This document shows positions 16,641 to 25,947 of a DNA stretch of 64,000 nt, piece after piece. This DNA is from Blastococcus sp. CT_GayMR19. GTDB taxonomy: Bacteria; Actinomycetota; Actinomycetes; Mycobacteriales; Geodermatophilaceae. The notes under the pieces were generated by a model. It was given only the letters and a program-made list of their open reading frames with translations. It did no database searches and had not been told where the DNA came from. Position numbers and translations under genes: made by a program. The stretch lies in the NCBI RefSeq assembly GCF_004570385.1, contig NZ_SPQL01000016.1:1-64000 (forward strand). The letters are read 5' to 3'. Numbering within the stretch: position 1 is the stretch's first letter; every line of letters begins with the position of its first letter.

Positions 16641-19600
16641 TCAGGCCGTAGGGGCCGGGCGGGGCTGGCGGCGGGCGGTGCGGCGGCGGCGCAGCCCGCG
16701 CAGCGTGCGGACGGCGACCAGCAGCTCGGCCAGCTCGTGGCGGTCACCTGTGGCGATGTCGGCCAGCTGCGCGGCGGCGCGCGCCTGCGTGCCGTCCCAG
16801 CCCGTCACCCACGCCTCGACCAGCTTCCCGGGCGCCTCGTCGTCGGACGTCCGCATGCTGAGCACGTCCTCGGTCAGCGACGCCTGCTCCATCGAGAGGT
16901 CGTCGCGCAGCGAGGCGCGGGCCATCGACGGCCAGCGGCGGTCCCGCGGCAGCGCGAGCACCATCTCCCGGAGCGGCACCAGCCCCAGCCGCTCGGCCAG
17001 GCTCTGCATCACCTGGCCGGCCATGGCCACCGGCGCTCCGGTGCGCTCGGCGACCACGGCGAGGTCGAGGGCGGCGGGGAGAAGCGGGGCGGCGGCGACC
17101 TCGGCGGCCAGCTCCGCGGGAACCCCGGCCTGCTGCAGCCGTGCCGCGCGCTCCGCGAAGCCCTTCGCCTCGCTGCCGAGCAGCCAGCCGGGCAGCCCCG
17201 CCCGGACCTCGCGCACCGGTGCGACGAACCGATCCTCCACCTCGGCCAGCAGCGGCGCGGTCTCCGCGGCCAGCTCCGGCTGGCGCAGCAGCCAGCGCGC
17301 GGCCCGCTCGGCGAGCCGGGTCGCCTCCGTGCGGAGCTCGACCTGCGTGGTGGCGGCGACCTGGTTGTCCAGCGGCCGGACGGCGTCCCACAGCCGGTCG
17401 ACGTCGAAGACCGCCCGCGCGACCGCGTGCGCCAGCACCACCCGGGCCAGCGGCACCCCGGTCTCCTGGACCAGCCGGAACAGCCCGGTGACCCCGGCGA
17501 CGTTGACGGCGCGGTTGGTCAGCGCGGTCGCCACGATCTCCCGCCGCAGCGCGTGCGTGGCGATCGCCTGGGGGAAGCGCTCGCGGATCTGCGCGGGGAA
17601 GTAGCCGGTCAGCAGGTCCTCGAGCGCCGGGTCGTCGGGCAGCCCCGACCTCAGGACGACGTCCCCGGTCTCGAGCTTGGCGTAGGCGAGCAGCACCGAC
17701 AGCTCGGGGCTGGTGAGCGCCTGCCCGTCGCGGCGGCGCTCGACCAGCGCACGCTCGTCGGGCAGCGCCTCGACGCTGCGCACCAGGCGTCCCGACCGCT
17801 CCAGGGAGCGGAGCAGCCGCTCGTGCGCGTCGAGCAGGCTGCGGGCGGACGTGACCTCCACGGCCAGGGTCGCGTTCTGCGCGTGGTTGTCGCTCAGCAC
17901 CTGGACCGCGACCTCGTCGGTCATCTCGCCCAGCAGGCGGGCGCGCCCCGCGGCGTCGAGCTGCCCGTCGTCCACCACGCGGTTCAGCGCGATCTTGATG
18001 TTGACCTCGTGGTCGGAGGTGTCGACACCGGCGGAGTTGTCGATGGCGTCGGTGTTCACCCGCCCGCCGGCGAGCGCGTACTCGATCCGGCCCCGCTGGG
18101 TGAGCCCGAGGTTCCCGCCCTCGCCGACCACCCGGGCCCGCAGGTCCCGGCCGTCCACGCGGACGGCGTCGTTCGCCTTGTCCCCCGCGTCCAGGGTGCT
18201 CTCCGTCGACGCCTTGACGTAGGTGCCGATCCCGCCGTTGAACAGCAGGTCGACCGGTGCGAGCAGCGCGGCCCGGATCAGCTCCACCGGCGGCAGGCTC
18301 TCCACACCGTCGGGCAGGCCCAGCGCCGCGCGCATCGGCGCCGAGACCGGGATCGACTTCGCCGTCCTCGGCCACACCCCGCCGCCGGCACTGATCCGGG
18401 AGCGGTTGTAGTCGGCCCACGAGGATCGCTGGAGGCCGAAGAGCCGCTTCCGCTCGGCGAAGGAGGCGGCCGCGTCCGGGGTGGGGTCGACGAACACGTG
18501 CCGGTGGTCGAACGCGGCGACCAGCCGGATGTGCTCGGACAGCAGCATCCCGTTGCCGAAGACGTCGCCGGACATGTCGCCGATGCCGACGACGGTGAAG
18601 TCCTGCTTCGCGACGTCGAGATCGAGCTCGCGGAAGTGACGGGTCACCGACTCCCAGGCGCCGCGGGCGGTGATGCCCATGGCCTTGTGGTCGTAGCCCA
18701 CCGACCCGCCCGAGGCGAAGGCGTCGCCGAGCCAGAAGCCCCGCTCGATCGCGACCGAGTTGGCGAGGTCGGAGAAGGTCGCCGTCCCCTTGTCGGCGGC
18801 GACGACGAGGTACGGGTCGTCGCCGTCGTGGCGCACGACCTTCTCGGGATGGACGACCTTGCCGTCGACCAGGTTGTCGGTGAGGGCGAGCAGGGCGCCG
18901 ATGAACAGCCGGTAGCAGGCCTGCCCCTCGGCCAGGACGGCGTCGCGCGAGGCCGGGTGCGCCGGGTCGGACACGGCCGGCGGGTTCTTGACGACGAAGC
19001 CGCCCTTCGCCCCGGTCGGCACGATGACGGTGTTCTTCACCATCTGGGCCTTGACCAGGCCGAGCACCTCGGTGCGGAGGTCCTCGCGGCGGTCGGACCA
19101 TCGCAGCCCACCGCGGGCCACCTTGCCGAAGCGCAGGTGGATGCCCATGACGCGCGGGGAACTGACCCACACCTCGTGCGCCGGACGGGGCTCGGGCAGG
19201 TCGGGGACAGCGGCGGGGTCGAGCTTGAGCGCCAGGGGGCCGCCCGCGTAGTAGGTGGTGCGCTGGGTGGCGACGACGGCCGCCAGCAGCGAGGTGAGCA
19301 CGCGGTCCGCGTCGAGGGAGGCGACCTCGCCGATCGCGCGGCGCAGCGACTCGGTCAGGTCGGCCTGCCGCTCGGTCCTGCTGCCGTTGCGTCCCGGGGA
19401 GAAGCGGGTCTCGAACAGCGCCACCAGCCGGGCGACGACGTCGGGATGGGCCGCCAGCGTCGACTCCACGTACCGCTGGCCGAAGGGCAGGCCGGCCTGC
19501 CGCAGCCACTGGACGTAGGCCCGCACGACCGTGACCTGTCGCCAGTTGAGACCGGCCAGCATGACCAGGGCGCCCAGTCCGTCGTCCTCGGCCTCGCCGC

Positions 19601-21659
19601 GCCAGACCGCGCCGACCGCCTCGGTGAACCGCTCGGGCAGGGAGCGCAGCAGGGGCAGTTCGACCGCGGGGACGGTGACGCCGAAGTCGTAGATCCAGGC
19701 CGGGGGTGCGCCGATGCGGTCTATCTCGTAGGGCCGCTCGTCGACGACGTCGACCCCCATGTGCTGCAGCACCGGCAGCACCTCCGACAGCAGCAGCCGC
19801 TCCCCCACCCGGTAGACGGTCAGCCGCCGCTCGCCGGGCGCCGCCCGCCGCGGGGTCCAGAGCCGCAGGGCCAGCTGCCCCTCGGACAGGCCGTCGAGGC
19901 GGGCGAGGTCGTCGACGGCCTGCTCGGCGGAGAAGTCCTCCTGGTAGACGGCCGGGAAGGCGTCGGCCACCCGCGACAGCAGCCGCTCGGCCTCGTCGCC
20001 GTGCCGGGCGCCGAGCGCGTCGGCGAGGTCGTCGGTCCAGCTCCGCGCCGCGGCCGCGAGCGCGGCCTGCAACGCCTCGACGTCGACCTTCATCGGCTTG
20101 GGCGTGCCGCGCGTGCCCACCGGCACGCGCACCACGAAGTGCAGCCGGGTCAGCACCGACTCGGTGGACCGCGCCGTGTACTCGACGCTCGTGCCGCCCA
20201 GGCGCTCGAGCAGCAGCTGCTGCATCGCCAGCCGCACCTCGGTCGTGTACCGGTCCCGGGGGAGATAGACCAGCGCCGACCAGAACCGGCCGGTGGGGTC
20301 CTGCCGCAGGAACAGCCGGGTCTGCCGGCGTTCCTGCAGGTGCAGCACGGCCAGTGCCACCGGCAGCAGCTCGTCGGCGCCCACCTGCAGGAGCTCGTCG
20401 CGCGGATAGGTCTCGAGGACGTCGAGCAGTTCCTTGCCCGTGTGGCTGTCCACCGGCACGCCGGACCGGGCGATCACCTCGGTCACCCGCCGCCGCACCA
20501 GGGGCACGTCGAGCACGCCGCTCGTGTACGCGGCCGACGGGAACAGGCCGACGAAGCGGAACTGGCGGGCTGCTCCGGAGCCGTCGGGGAGGCTGACCGC
20601 GATCAGGTCCAGCCAGGCCCGGCGATGCACCGGCGAGCGGGCGTCGGCCTTGGTGACGGCGATCAGGTGCTGGAGCGGGGCATGGGCGGCCTCGGGCAGC
20701 ACCACCGCGCTCATGTCGGTGTCGCTGCGCAGCACCCCCAGGCCGGTCCCGGGGACGGCGCGGGCGCTGGGCTTCCCCCGGGCGGTGACGAGGTCGACGT
20801 CCCGCGCCCCGAGGAAGACGAAATTGCCGTCGGCCAGCCAGCGGAGCAGGGCCGCAGCCTCCGCCGGGTCGTCGGCCGGGTCCGCCTCGGGCGCGGGGGC
20901 GGCGCTGCGGCCGGCCAGCTCGTCCAGGCGCCCGGCCAGCTCCAGCACCCGGGCGCGCAGCCGTTCGGCGTCCTCGTCGACGGCGCGCACGTCGTCGAGG
21001 ACGGTGCGCAGGCCGGCCACCAGGTCGGCGGCCGCCTCGTCGTCCACCGGCCCGTCGAGGACGACGGCCATCCACGACTCGGCCAGCGCGTCGGAGCCGC
21101 AACCCTCCGGGGAGGAGCTGTCGCAGAAGGCCTTCAGCCGGCCGGTCAGGTCGCGCCGGACGACGACGACCGGATGGACGACGTGGGCCAGCTCGACGCC
21201 CTGCCGCACGACCTCCGCGGTGACCGAGTCGACGAGGAAGGGCATGTCGTCGGTGACCAGCCGGACCACGGCTCTGGTGCCACCCACCCCGCCGCCCTCG
21301 GCCGCGGCCGGCCGGTGGACGTCGACCGTCGCCGAGCCGGGGGGCCGGACCTCCGCGAGCCGCAGGTGCCCGAGCGCCAGTCCGGCCAGCTCGGCGGGGT
21401 CGTGCCCGAGGACCTCCGCGGCGGGCTCGCTCCAGTAGTAGCGCTGCAGGAGGGCGGGCAGGTCGTCGGCCGTGCAACCGGCCGGGAAGCTCGCCTTCGT
21501 GCCCAGCCGCGTGGCGGCTGTCTCCGCGGCCTGCGCGAGCAGCTGCCGCTTCTCGTCGCGGGCGGCCTCGAGTGCGGCGAGCTCGGTCAGGGAGCCGCCG
21601 GACGTGCCGCTTTCCTGTCCGCGCGCCGGGGTCGCCGGCGCAACGGTGGTGCTGGCCAT
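16641..21659 (-). CDS. gdhB: NAD-specific glutamate dehydrogenase, large (about 180 kDa) type
   Basis: A 1672-residue GDH_L180-class enzyme converting glutamate and NAD+ to 2-oxoglutarate, ammonia and NADH, best known from Streptomyces clavuligerus and Pseudomonas. The N-terminal about 700 residues are the regulatory ACT-like region (e.g. VRLVTDDMPFLVDSVTAEVVRQG); the catalytic core includes VMGIHLRFGKVARGGLRWSDR, MVKNTVIVPTGAKGGFVVKN (substrate-binding Lys residues), VGIGDMSGDVFGNGML and VVGEGGNLGLTQRGRIEY (NAD-binding region). Full length, no frameshift. ATG 21659. The long antisense frame opposite it is a high-GC artefact. Likely catabolic: glutamate as carbon source. Confidence 0.96.
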   Translation of the reverse strand: MASTTVAPATPARGQESGTSGGSLTELAALEAARDEKRQLLAQAAETAATRLGTKASFPAGCTADDLPALLQRYYWSEPAAEVLGHDPAELAGLALGHLRLAEVRPPGSATVDVHRPAAAEGGGVGGTRAVVRLVTDDMPFLVDSVTAEVVRQGVELAHVVHPVVVVRRDLTGRLKAFCDSSSPEGCGSDALAESWMAVVLDGPVDDEAAADLVAGLRTVLDDVRAVDEDAERLRARVLELAGRLDELAGRSAAPAPEADPADDPAEAAALLRWLADGNFVFLGARDVDLVTARGKPSARAVPGTGLGVLRSDTDMSAVVLPEAAHAPLQHLIAVTKADARSPVHRRAWLDLIAVSLPDGSGAARQFRFVGLFPSAAYTSGVLDVPLVRRRVTEVIARSGVPVDSHTGKELLDVLETYPRDELLQVGADELLPVALAVLHLQERRQTRLFLRQDPTGRFWSALVYLPRDRYTTEVRLAMQQLLLERLGGTSVEYTARSTESVLTRLHFVVRVPVGTRGTPKPMKVDVEALQAALAAAARSWTDDLADALGARHGDEAERLLSRVADAFPAVYQEDFSAEQAVDDLARLDGLSEGQLALRLWTPRRAAPGERRLTVYRVGERLLLSEVLPVLQHMGVDVVDERPYEIDRIGAPPAWIYDFGVTVPAVELPLLRSLPERFTEAVGAVWRGEAEDDGLGALVMLAGLNWRQVTVVRAYVQWLRQAGLPFGQRYVESTLAAHPDVVARLVALFETRFSPGRNGSRTERQADLTESLRRAIGEVASLDADRVLTSLLAAVVATQRTTYYAGGPLALKLDPAAVPDLPEPRPAHEVWVSSPRVMGIHLRFGKVARGGLRWSDRREDLRTEVLGLVKAQMVKNTVIVPTGAKGGFVVKNPPAVSDPAHPASRDAVLAEGQACYRLFIGALLALTDNLVDGKVVHPEKVVRHDGDDPYLVVAADKGTATFSDLANSVAIERGFWLGDAFASGGSVGYDHKAMGITARGAWESVTRHFRELDLDVAKQDFTVVGIGDMSGDVFGNGMLLSEHIRLVAAFDHRHVFVDPTPDAAASFAERKRLFGLQRSSWADYNRSRISAGGGVWPRTAKSIPVSAPMRAALGLPDGVESLPPVELIRAALLAPVDLLFNGGIGTYVKASTESTLDAGDKANDAVRVDGRDLRARVVGEGGNLGLTQRGRIEYALAGGRVNTDAIDNSAGVDTSDHEVNIKIALNRVVDDGQLDAAGRARLLGEMTDEVAVQVLSDNHAQNATLAVEVTSARSLLDAHERLLRSLERSGRLVRSVEALPDERALVERRRDGQALTSPELSVLLAYAKLETGDVVLRSGLPDDPALEDLLTGYFPAQIRERFPQAIATHALRREIVATALTNRAVNVAGVTGLFRLVQETGVPLARVVLAHAVARAVFDVDRLWDAVRPLDNQVAATTQVELRTEATRLAERAARWLLRQPELAAETAPLLAEVEDRFVAPVREVRAGLPGWLLGSEAKGFAERAARLQQAGVPAELAAEVAAAPLLPAALDLAVVAERTGAPVAMAGQVMQSLAERLGLVPLREMVLALPRDRRWPSMARASLRDDLSMEQASLTEDVLSMRTSDDEAPGKLVEAWVTGWDGTQARAAAQLADIATGDRHELAELLVAVRTLRGLRRRRTARRQPRPAPTA

Positions 21660-21736
21660 GTCAGGCCACGCTACTGCGAACGGCAGGAGCCGTCACGACG
21701 ACTCGGCGGCCGTTACCGGCCCGTGGCCGAGGGGGC

Positions 21737-22108
21737 TCAGCGGTCCAGGATCTGGTCGGCGACCCACCCGGCGACGGCGAGGATGAGCCCGCCGAGAACG
21801 GCGGTCCCGATGCCGTCGATCGCCAGGCGGTCGGTCAGCCCGGCGGTGAGGGCGAGCAGGACGGCGTTGATCACCAGCAGGAACAGACCGAGGGTGAGGA
21901 CGACGAAGGGCAGCGCCAGCAGCCGCAGGATCGGGCCCACGATCGCGTTGACCAGGCCGAAGATCAGCCCGATCCACAGGTAGGTGCCCGTCGCCCCCAG
22001 CGGCCCTTCGGGGTCCGGCAGCACGTCGAGGCCGGGCAGCACGTCGAACCGGGTGAGGCCGTAGAAGACCAGCGCCAGGAGCACGACCTTGAGCGCGAAC
22101 TTGATCAC
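21737..22108 (-). CDS. Four-helix membrane protein of the mycobacterial phage-holin (superfamily IV) type
   Basis: A 123-residue protein with four hydrophobic helices: KFALKVVLLALVFYGL (about 3-18), GTYLWIGLIFGLVNAIVGPILRLL (about 40-63), LPFVVLTLGLFLLVINAVLLALT (about 65-87) and GTAVLGGLILAVAGWVADQIL (about 99-121). The pattern GLxNAIVGPILRLLALPFxxLTLGLFLLVINA is diagnostic of this family. Despite the name these are ordinary chromosomal membrane proteins of unknown role; nothing phage-like is nearby. GTG 22108 is chosen, without a recognisable Shine-Dalgarno site. Divergent from the PH-domain gene. Confidence 0.85.
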   Translation of the reverse strand: MIKFALKVVLLALVFYGLTRFDVLPGLDVLPDPEGPLGATGTYLWIGLIFGLVNAIVGPILRLLALPFVVLTLGLFLLVINAVLLALTAGLTDRLAIDGIGTAVLGGLILAVAGWVADQILDR

Positions 22109-22223
22109 GCGGGGGACGGTAGTGGCGGCGGTCCCCCGAATGGGGGACATCGGCCGGTATGGCCCTGTCCAGCGTCCCCGCCAGAGGGCGACAGATCGCC
22201 CTCGACGACCGCAGAATCCCCCG

Positions 22224-22676
22224 GTGACCAGCACCGACGCGCAGCTCGAGCTCCGCCCGCCGCGATGGTCGCGGGTCTGGGTCGTGGTGTTCCCGGTCGT
22301 CTTCGTGAGCACCATCGTGTCCGGCGTCGTCCCCCTGCGCGGCGACCCGGGCAGGGCGGCGAGTCTGCTCATCTGCGTCTTCGCCGCCGCTCTGGGCTGG
22401 CGGCTGTTCCGGCTGGCGGCGCTCGGCACCGCCGACGGGCGGCTGGTCCTGCGCAACCACTGGCGCGACCGGACGCTGCACCGCGACGACGTCACCGAGG
22501 TGACCGTCGAGCGGGTCGGGCGCGGGGGCAACCGGTCGGTGCACCTCCGGCTGCGCGACGGATCGACGGTCGGGTTGGACGTCACCGAGGTGCCGTTCCT
22601 CGGGCGCTCGCGGCTGGAGAGGCAGGCCGACGAGGTCCGGGCCTGGTTGTCGGCGCGGCCGGGGCCGTTCCTCTGA
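22224..22676 (+). CDS. Small membrane protein with bacterial PH-like domain
   Basis: 150 residues. Two hydrophobic segments, VWVVVFPVVFVSTIVSGVV (about 18-36) and AASLLICVFAAALGWRLFRL (about 45-64), are followed by a soluble half resembling the bacterial PH domain: ADGRLVLRNHWRDRTLHRDDVTEV, then RSVHLRLRDGSTVGLDV and RLERQADEVRAWL. This arrangement is common in actinobacterial PH-domain proteins of unknown function. GTG 22224 preferred; the frame is open further upstream but lacks supportive signals. Confidence 0.75.
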   Translation: MTSTDAQLELRPPRWSRVWVVVFPVVFVSTIVSGVVPLRGDPGRAASLLICVFAAALGWRLFRLAALGTADGRLVLRNHWRDRTLHRDDVTEVTVERVGRGGNRSVHLRLRDGSTVGLDVTEVPFLGRSRLERQADEVRAWLSARPGPFL

Positions 22677-22696
22677 ACCGCGACACGCGCTAGGCC

Positions 22697-22730
22697 GTTC
22701 TATCGATCTCTACGGTCGGCGCTAGAGAAC
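22697..22730. promoter_or_regulatory. Imperfect inverted repeat upstream of the AAA ATPase gene
   Basis: GTTCTA (22697-22702) pairs imperfectly with TAGAGAAC (22723-22730), the latter part of CTAGAGAAC as at 16405-16413. A direct GCGCTAG repeat is also present (about 22687 and 22720). It is 18 bp before the ATPase start codon, where a promoter or operator would be expected. Confidence 0.35.
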
Positions 22731-22747
22731 GCCATACGGTGCTCGAC

Positions 22748-23941
22748 ATGGATCCCGTGCGGAACCCCTACGCCCCGGGGGCAGGCCAGCGCCCGCCCGA
22801 GCTGGCCGGCCGCGACACCGAGCTCTCGGCCTTCGACGTCGTCCTCGAGCGCATCGCGCACGGCCGCCCGGAACGCTCCCTCGTGCTCACCGGCCTGCGC
22901 GGGGTGGGCAAGACGGTGCTGCTCAACCAGCTGCGCTCGGCCGCGATCACGCGCGGCTGGGGAACGGGCAAGATCGAAGCAAGGCCGGAGCAGTCGCTGC
23001 GCCGGCCGGTCTCCTCCGCGCTGCACATGGCGCTGCGCGAGCTGGGACCCCGGCACCGCGACCAGGAGTCGATGGAGGAGGTCCTCGGCGTCGTCAAGGC
23101 CTTCGCCCAGCGCGTGACGCCGGCCGATGCCAAGGTCCGCGATCGCTGGCAGCCGGGCATCGACGTCCCTGCGGCGACCGGCCGGGCCGACTCCGGCGAC
23201 ATGGAGATCGACCTGGTCGAGCTGCTCAGCGACGCCGCGGGGGTGGCCGCGGACATCGGCAGCGGCATCGCGCTGTTCATCGACGAGATGCAGGACGTGC
23301 AGCCCGACGACGTCTCGGCCATCTGCGCCGCCTGCCACGAGCTCTCCCAGCAGGGTGCGCCGCTGATCGTCGTCGGCGCGGGCCTCCCCCACCTGCCCGC
23401 GGTGCTCAGCGCGTCCAAGAGCTACTCGGAGCGGCTGTTCCGCTACCTGCGCATCGACCGGCTCGACCGCGAGGCCGCCGACCGCGCGCTGCTCGCCCCG
23501 GCGGCGCGGGAGGACGTCGAGTTCGACCCCGCCGCCCTCGACGCGCTGTACGAGGCGGCCGACGGCTACCCCTACTTCGTGCAGGCCTACGGCAAGGTCA
23601 CGTGGGACCTCGCGGCCTCCTCCCCCATCACCGCGGACGACGTCGCGATGGCGGCGCCCGTCGCCGAGGCCGAGCTGGCCGTGGGCTTCTTCGGCTCCCG
23701 CTACGACCGGGCCACCCCGGCCGAGCGGGAGTACATGCACGCGATGGCCGAGCTCGGCGGGGAGGCCGGGGCGGCGGTGTCCACCTCGGAGGTCGCCGTC
23801 TCCCTGGGCCGCAAGCCCGCGTCGCTCTCCCCTGCCCGCGACAGCCTCATCAAGAAGGGCCTCGTCTACTCGGCCGAGCGGGGGCAGATCGCCTTCACGG
23901 TGCCGCACTTCGGCCGCTACCTGCTCCGCCATCCCGACTGA
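22748..23941 (+). CDS. AAA-type ATP-binding protein with C-terminal winged-helix-like region
   Basis: A 397-residue P-loop ATPase. Walker A is LTGLRGVGKTVLLNQL (about 47-62), Walker B GIALFIDEMQDV (about 177), and sensor-1-like LIVVGAGLPHLP follows; YFVQAYGKVTWDLA is the lid region. The last 90 residues (STSEVAVSLGRKPASLSPARDSLIKKGLVYSAERGQIAFTVP) look like a winged helix. This resembles the archaeal-type ATPase/ORC-CDC6-like fold proteins found in many actinobacteria, whose role is unknown. ATG 22748 preferred over GTG 22739. No toxin or nuclease partner is adjacent, so a defence role is not supported. Confidence 0.8.
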   Translation: MDPVRNPYAPGAGQRPPELAGRDTELSAFDVVLERIAHGRPERSLVLTGLRGVGKTVLLNQLRSAAITRGWGTGKIEARPEQSLRRPVSSALHMALRELGPRHRDQESMEEVLGVVKAFAQRVTPADAKVRDRWQPGIDVPAATGRADSGDMEIDLVELLSDAAGVAADIGSGIALFIDEMQDVQPDDVSAICAACHELSQQGAPLIVVGAGLPHLPAVLSASKSYSERLFRYLRIDRLDREAADRALLAPAAREDVEFDPAALDALYEAADGYPYFVQAYGKVTWDLAASSPITADDVAMAAPVAEAELAVGFFGSRYDRATPAEREYMHAMAELGGEAGAAVSTSEVAVSLGRKPASLSPARDSLIKKGLVYSAERGQIAFTVPHFGRYLLRHPD

Positions 23942-23991
23942 GCTCGCCAGTCCGGCCACGATGGCCATTTCGGCCGCTGGAAGGGCCGAGG

Positions 23992-25773
23992 TCAGGCCGG
24001 GTGGGGAAGGGCGGCCGGCAGGAGCTCCGGTCCCGCCTCCGCCGGCCGTTCGGCGTCCACCGGGTGGGCCCGGACGGCGAGGACCGCCACGTCGTCCTCC
24101 ACGCCGTCCCCGAGCAGCTCCTCGAGCAGCCGGTCGCACAGCACCGGGAGCGGCAGGTCGGCACAGCGCCGCACGATCTCCCGCACCTGCGCCCGCCCCT
24201 CGTCCAGCGGCACACCCCGGCGCTCGAACAGCCCGTCGGTGAACAGCAGCAGCGTGCTGCCTTCCGGCATGGGGACCAGCCCGTCCACGCGTGGGCCGAG
24301 CCAGCCGATGCCCAGCGGGGGACCGACCGGGACGGCGAGGTCGACGACCGTGCCGTCGGCGCCGAGGAGCATCGGGTCCGGATGGCCGGCCGAGGACCAG
24401 CGCAGCCGGCGCAACCCGGCCGCCCGGTCCTCCCGATTCTGCTCGATGCGGCAGACGAGCGCGGTCGCCAGGGTGGGGATGGCGAGCCCGACGAGCGCGA
24501 GGTCGACGCGCCGCAGCACCCCTGCGGGCTCTTCCAGCCGGTCGTAGGCGATCCCCCGCACGAGGGTCTTCACCTGTCCCATGGCGGCGGCTGCCTCGAT
24601 GTCGTGACCCATCACGTCGCCGATGACCAGCACCGTGTCCCCGTCGGGCTGGAGGAAGGCGTCGTACCAGTCCCCGCCGATCGACACGCCCTGGGTCGCC
24701 GGCCGGTAGCGGACGGCGAGCTCCAGGTGGTCGGGCTGCACGGGAGGCGAGAGCAGGCTCAACTGGAGGCGCTCGGCCACCTGGTTGTTCGCGGCGGCGA
24801 GCCGGGCGTTGTCCAGTGCGAGAGCCGCGCGGCGGGAGGCGATCTCCGCCGTCCGCAGCTCCACCTCGGTGTGCGGTCCACGCTCGGGCTCGTTGATCAG
24901 GGTGAAGCCGCCGATGACCTCGCCGCGGGCCAGGAGCGGGAAGCCCGCGGCTGCGGCCGGCCGCAGCGGGGCCAGCGCCTGCCGGGCCTGCTCGTCGGGG
25001 ACCATGGACAGGACGATCTCCTCCGTCAGCACCGGGAAGACCACCGGCCGGGGGTCGCGGAGCATGCGGGGAACGGGCGCGGTCACGTTGTTGGTCTGCA
25101 CGCGCAGGTCGGCGTAGCGGTTCATCGCGTCGACCAGTGCGGGGTCCTTGTGCGCTCGCCCGACGTCCCGGCGCCTCCCGTCGGGGTCGATGACGCTCAC
25201 CACGCACCAGTCGGCGAGCAGCGGCACGACCAGCTCCGCGAAGCGCTGGACCGCCTCGTCGGTGTCCAGTGTCGAGGTCATGGCCAGGTTGATGTCCCCG
25301 AGCAGCATCAGGTGCCGTCCGGACAACTCGGCCTCGGCAGCAGCCCGTTCCGCGGCCTCGACCGCCACCTCGCGCGCGGCGATGGCTGCGGCGCGCTCCT
25401 CGTCGGCGCGGCGCCGAGCCGTGACGTCGTCGTAAGTGACGACGAGCCCGCCGTCGGTGTGGAAGGCGTCGACCTGGAACCAGCTCTGCAGCGGCTCGTA
25501 CCAGGCCTCGAAGCTGGCCGGCTGCCCCGTGGCCGCGACCCGGCGGTAGTGCTCCTCGAAGGGGCTGTCCACCGTCCCGGGGTACTTCTCCCAGATGACG
25601 CGGCCGACGATCCCGTCGACCCGCTCGCCCAGCAGCGTCGCGCCGGCGGGGTTCATGTAGCTGAACCGCCAGTCGTCGTCCAGGACGAACAGCGGACGCT
25701 CCATGCCCTCGACGGCCTGGAGCAGCAGGTCGCCGGGTGGCGGCACCGCCTCGTCCCGCGTCATGGCGACCAC
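23992..25773 (-). CDS. PAS-GAF-PP2C serine phosphatase (SpoIIE/RsbU type)
   Basis: A 593-residue sensory phosphatase. PAS (about 20-120: AVEGMERPLFVLDDDWRFSYMNPAGATLLG), a short Ala/Glu/Arg-rich coiled coil (about 121-150, ARRRADEERAAAIAAREVAVEAAERA), GAF (about 160-330), then the PP2C domain with GGDWYDAFLQ, VIGDVMGHD, RWSSAGHPDPMLL, LLLFTDGLFERRG and EDDVAVLAVR. The metal-binding acidic residues are present, so it should be active. The start is GTG 25773 (GAGG four bases upstream) or ATG 25764. Transcribed divergently from another PP2C gene, sharing a 174-bp promoter region. Confidence 0.92.
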   Translation of the reverse strand: MVAMTRDEAVPPPGDLLLQAVEGMERPLFVLDDDWRFSYMNPAGATLLGERVDGIVGRVIWEKYPGTVDSPFEEHYRRVAATGQPASFEAWYEPLQSWFQVDAFHTDGGLVVTYDDVTARRRADEERAAAIAAREVAVEAAERAAAEAELSGRHLMLLGDINLAMTSTLDTDEAVQRFAELVVPLLADWCVVSVIDPDGRRRDVGRAHKDPALVDAMNRYADLRVQTNNVTAPVPRMLRDPRPVVFPVLTEEIVLSMVPDEQARQALAPLRPAAAAGFPLLARGEVIGGFTLINEPERGPHTEVELRTAEIASRRAALALDNARLAAANNQVAERLQLSLLSPPVQPDHLELAVRYRPATQGVSIGGDWYDAFLQPDGDTVLVIGDVMGHDIEAAAAMGQVKTLVRGIAYDRLEEPAGVLRRVDLALVGLAIPTLATALVCRIEQNREDRAAGLRRLRWSSAGHPDPMLLGADGTVVDLAVPVGPPLGIGWLGPRVDGLVPMPEGSTLLLFTDGLFERRGVPLDEGRAQVREIVRRCADLPLPVLCDRLLEELLGDGVEDDVAVLAVRAHPVDAERPAEAGPELLPAALPHPA

Positions 25774-25947
25774 TCTGCCTCATCCGGCGCCCGCTGCCGG
25801 TGTTCGGCCGGAAGCCAGGGACGGCGTCCACCCGATCGGGACGGCCGGCGGCGTTCAGGACCTCCTTGGCAGCGGGAGGTGCGGGCGGCCAGAATCACGT
25901 GCCTGGCTCCAGCAGGGGCCCTGCAGAGCCGCAGGCTGGGGGAGGCC

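Noticed and set aside
16602-21983. A 1793-codon open frame antisense to glutamate dehydrogenase
   Set aside because: Composition is Arg/Gly/His/Gln-rich without domains; it arises because third-position G/C removes stops opposite a high-GC gene. The minus-strand gene has full domain support.
21737-22108. Prophage remnant suggested by the holin-like protein
   Set aside because: This family is a chromosomal actinobacterial membrane protein; no phage, integrase or lysin gene is nearby.
22748-23941. Antiphage defence ATPase
   Set aside because: A lone AAA ATPase with a winged-helix-like tail and no adjacent nuclease, toxin or sensor; neighbours are housekeeping and signalling genes.
25774-25947. 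A regulator gene between the divergent phosphatases
   Set aside because: Only 174 bp and no start with a ribosome-binding site; best read as a shared promoter region.
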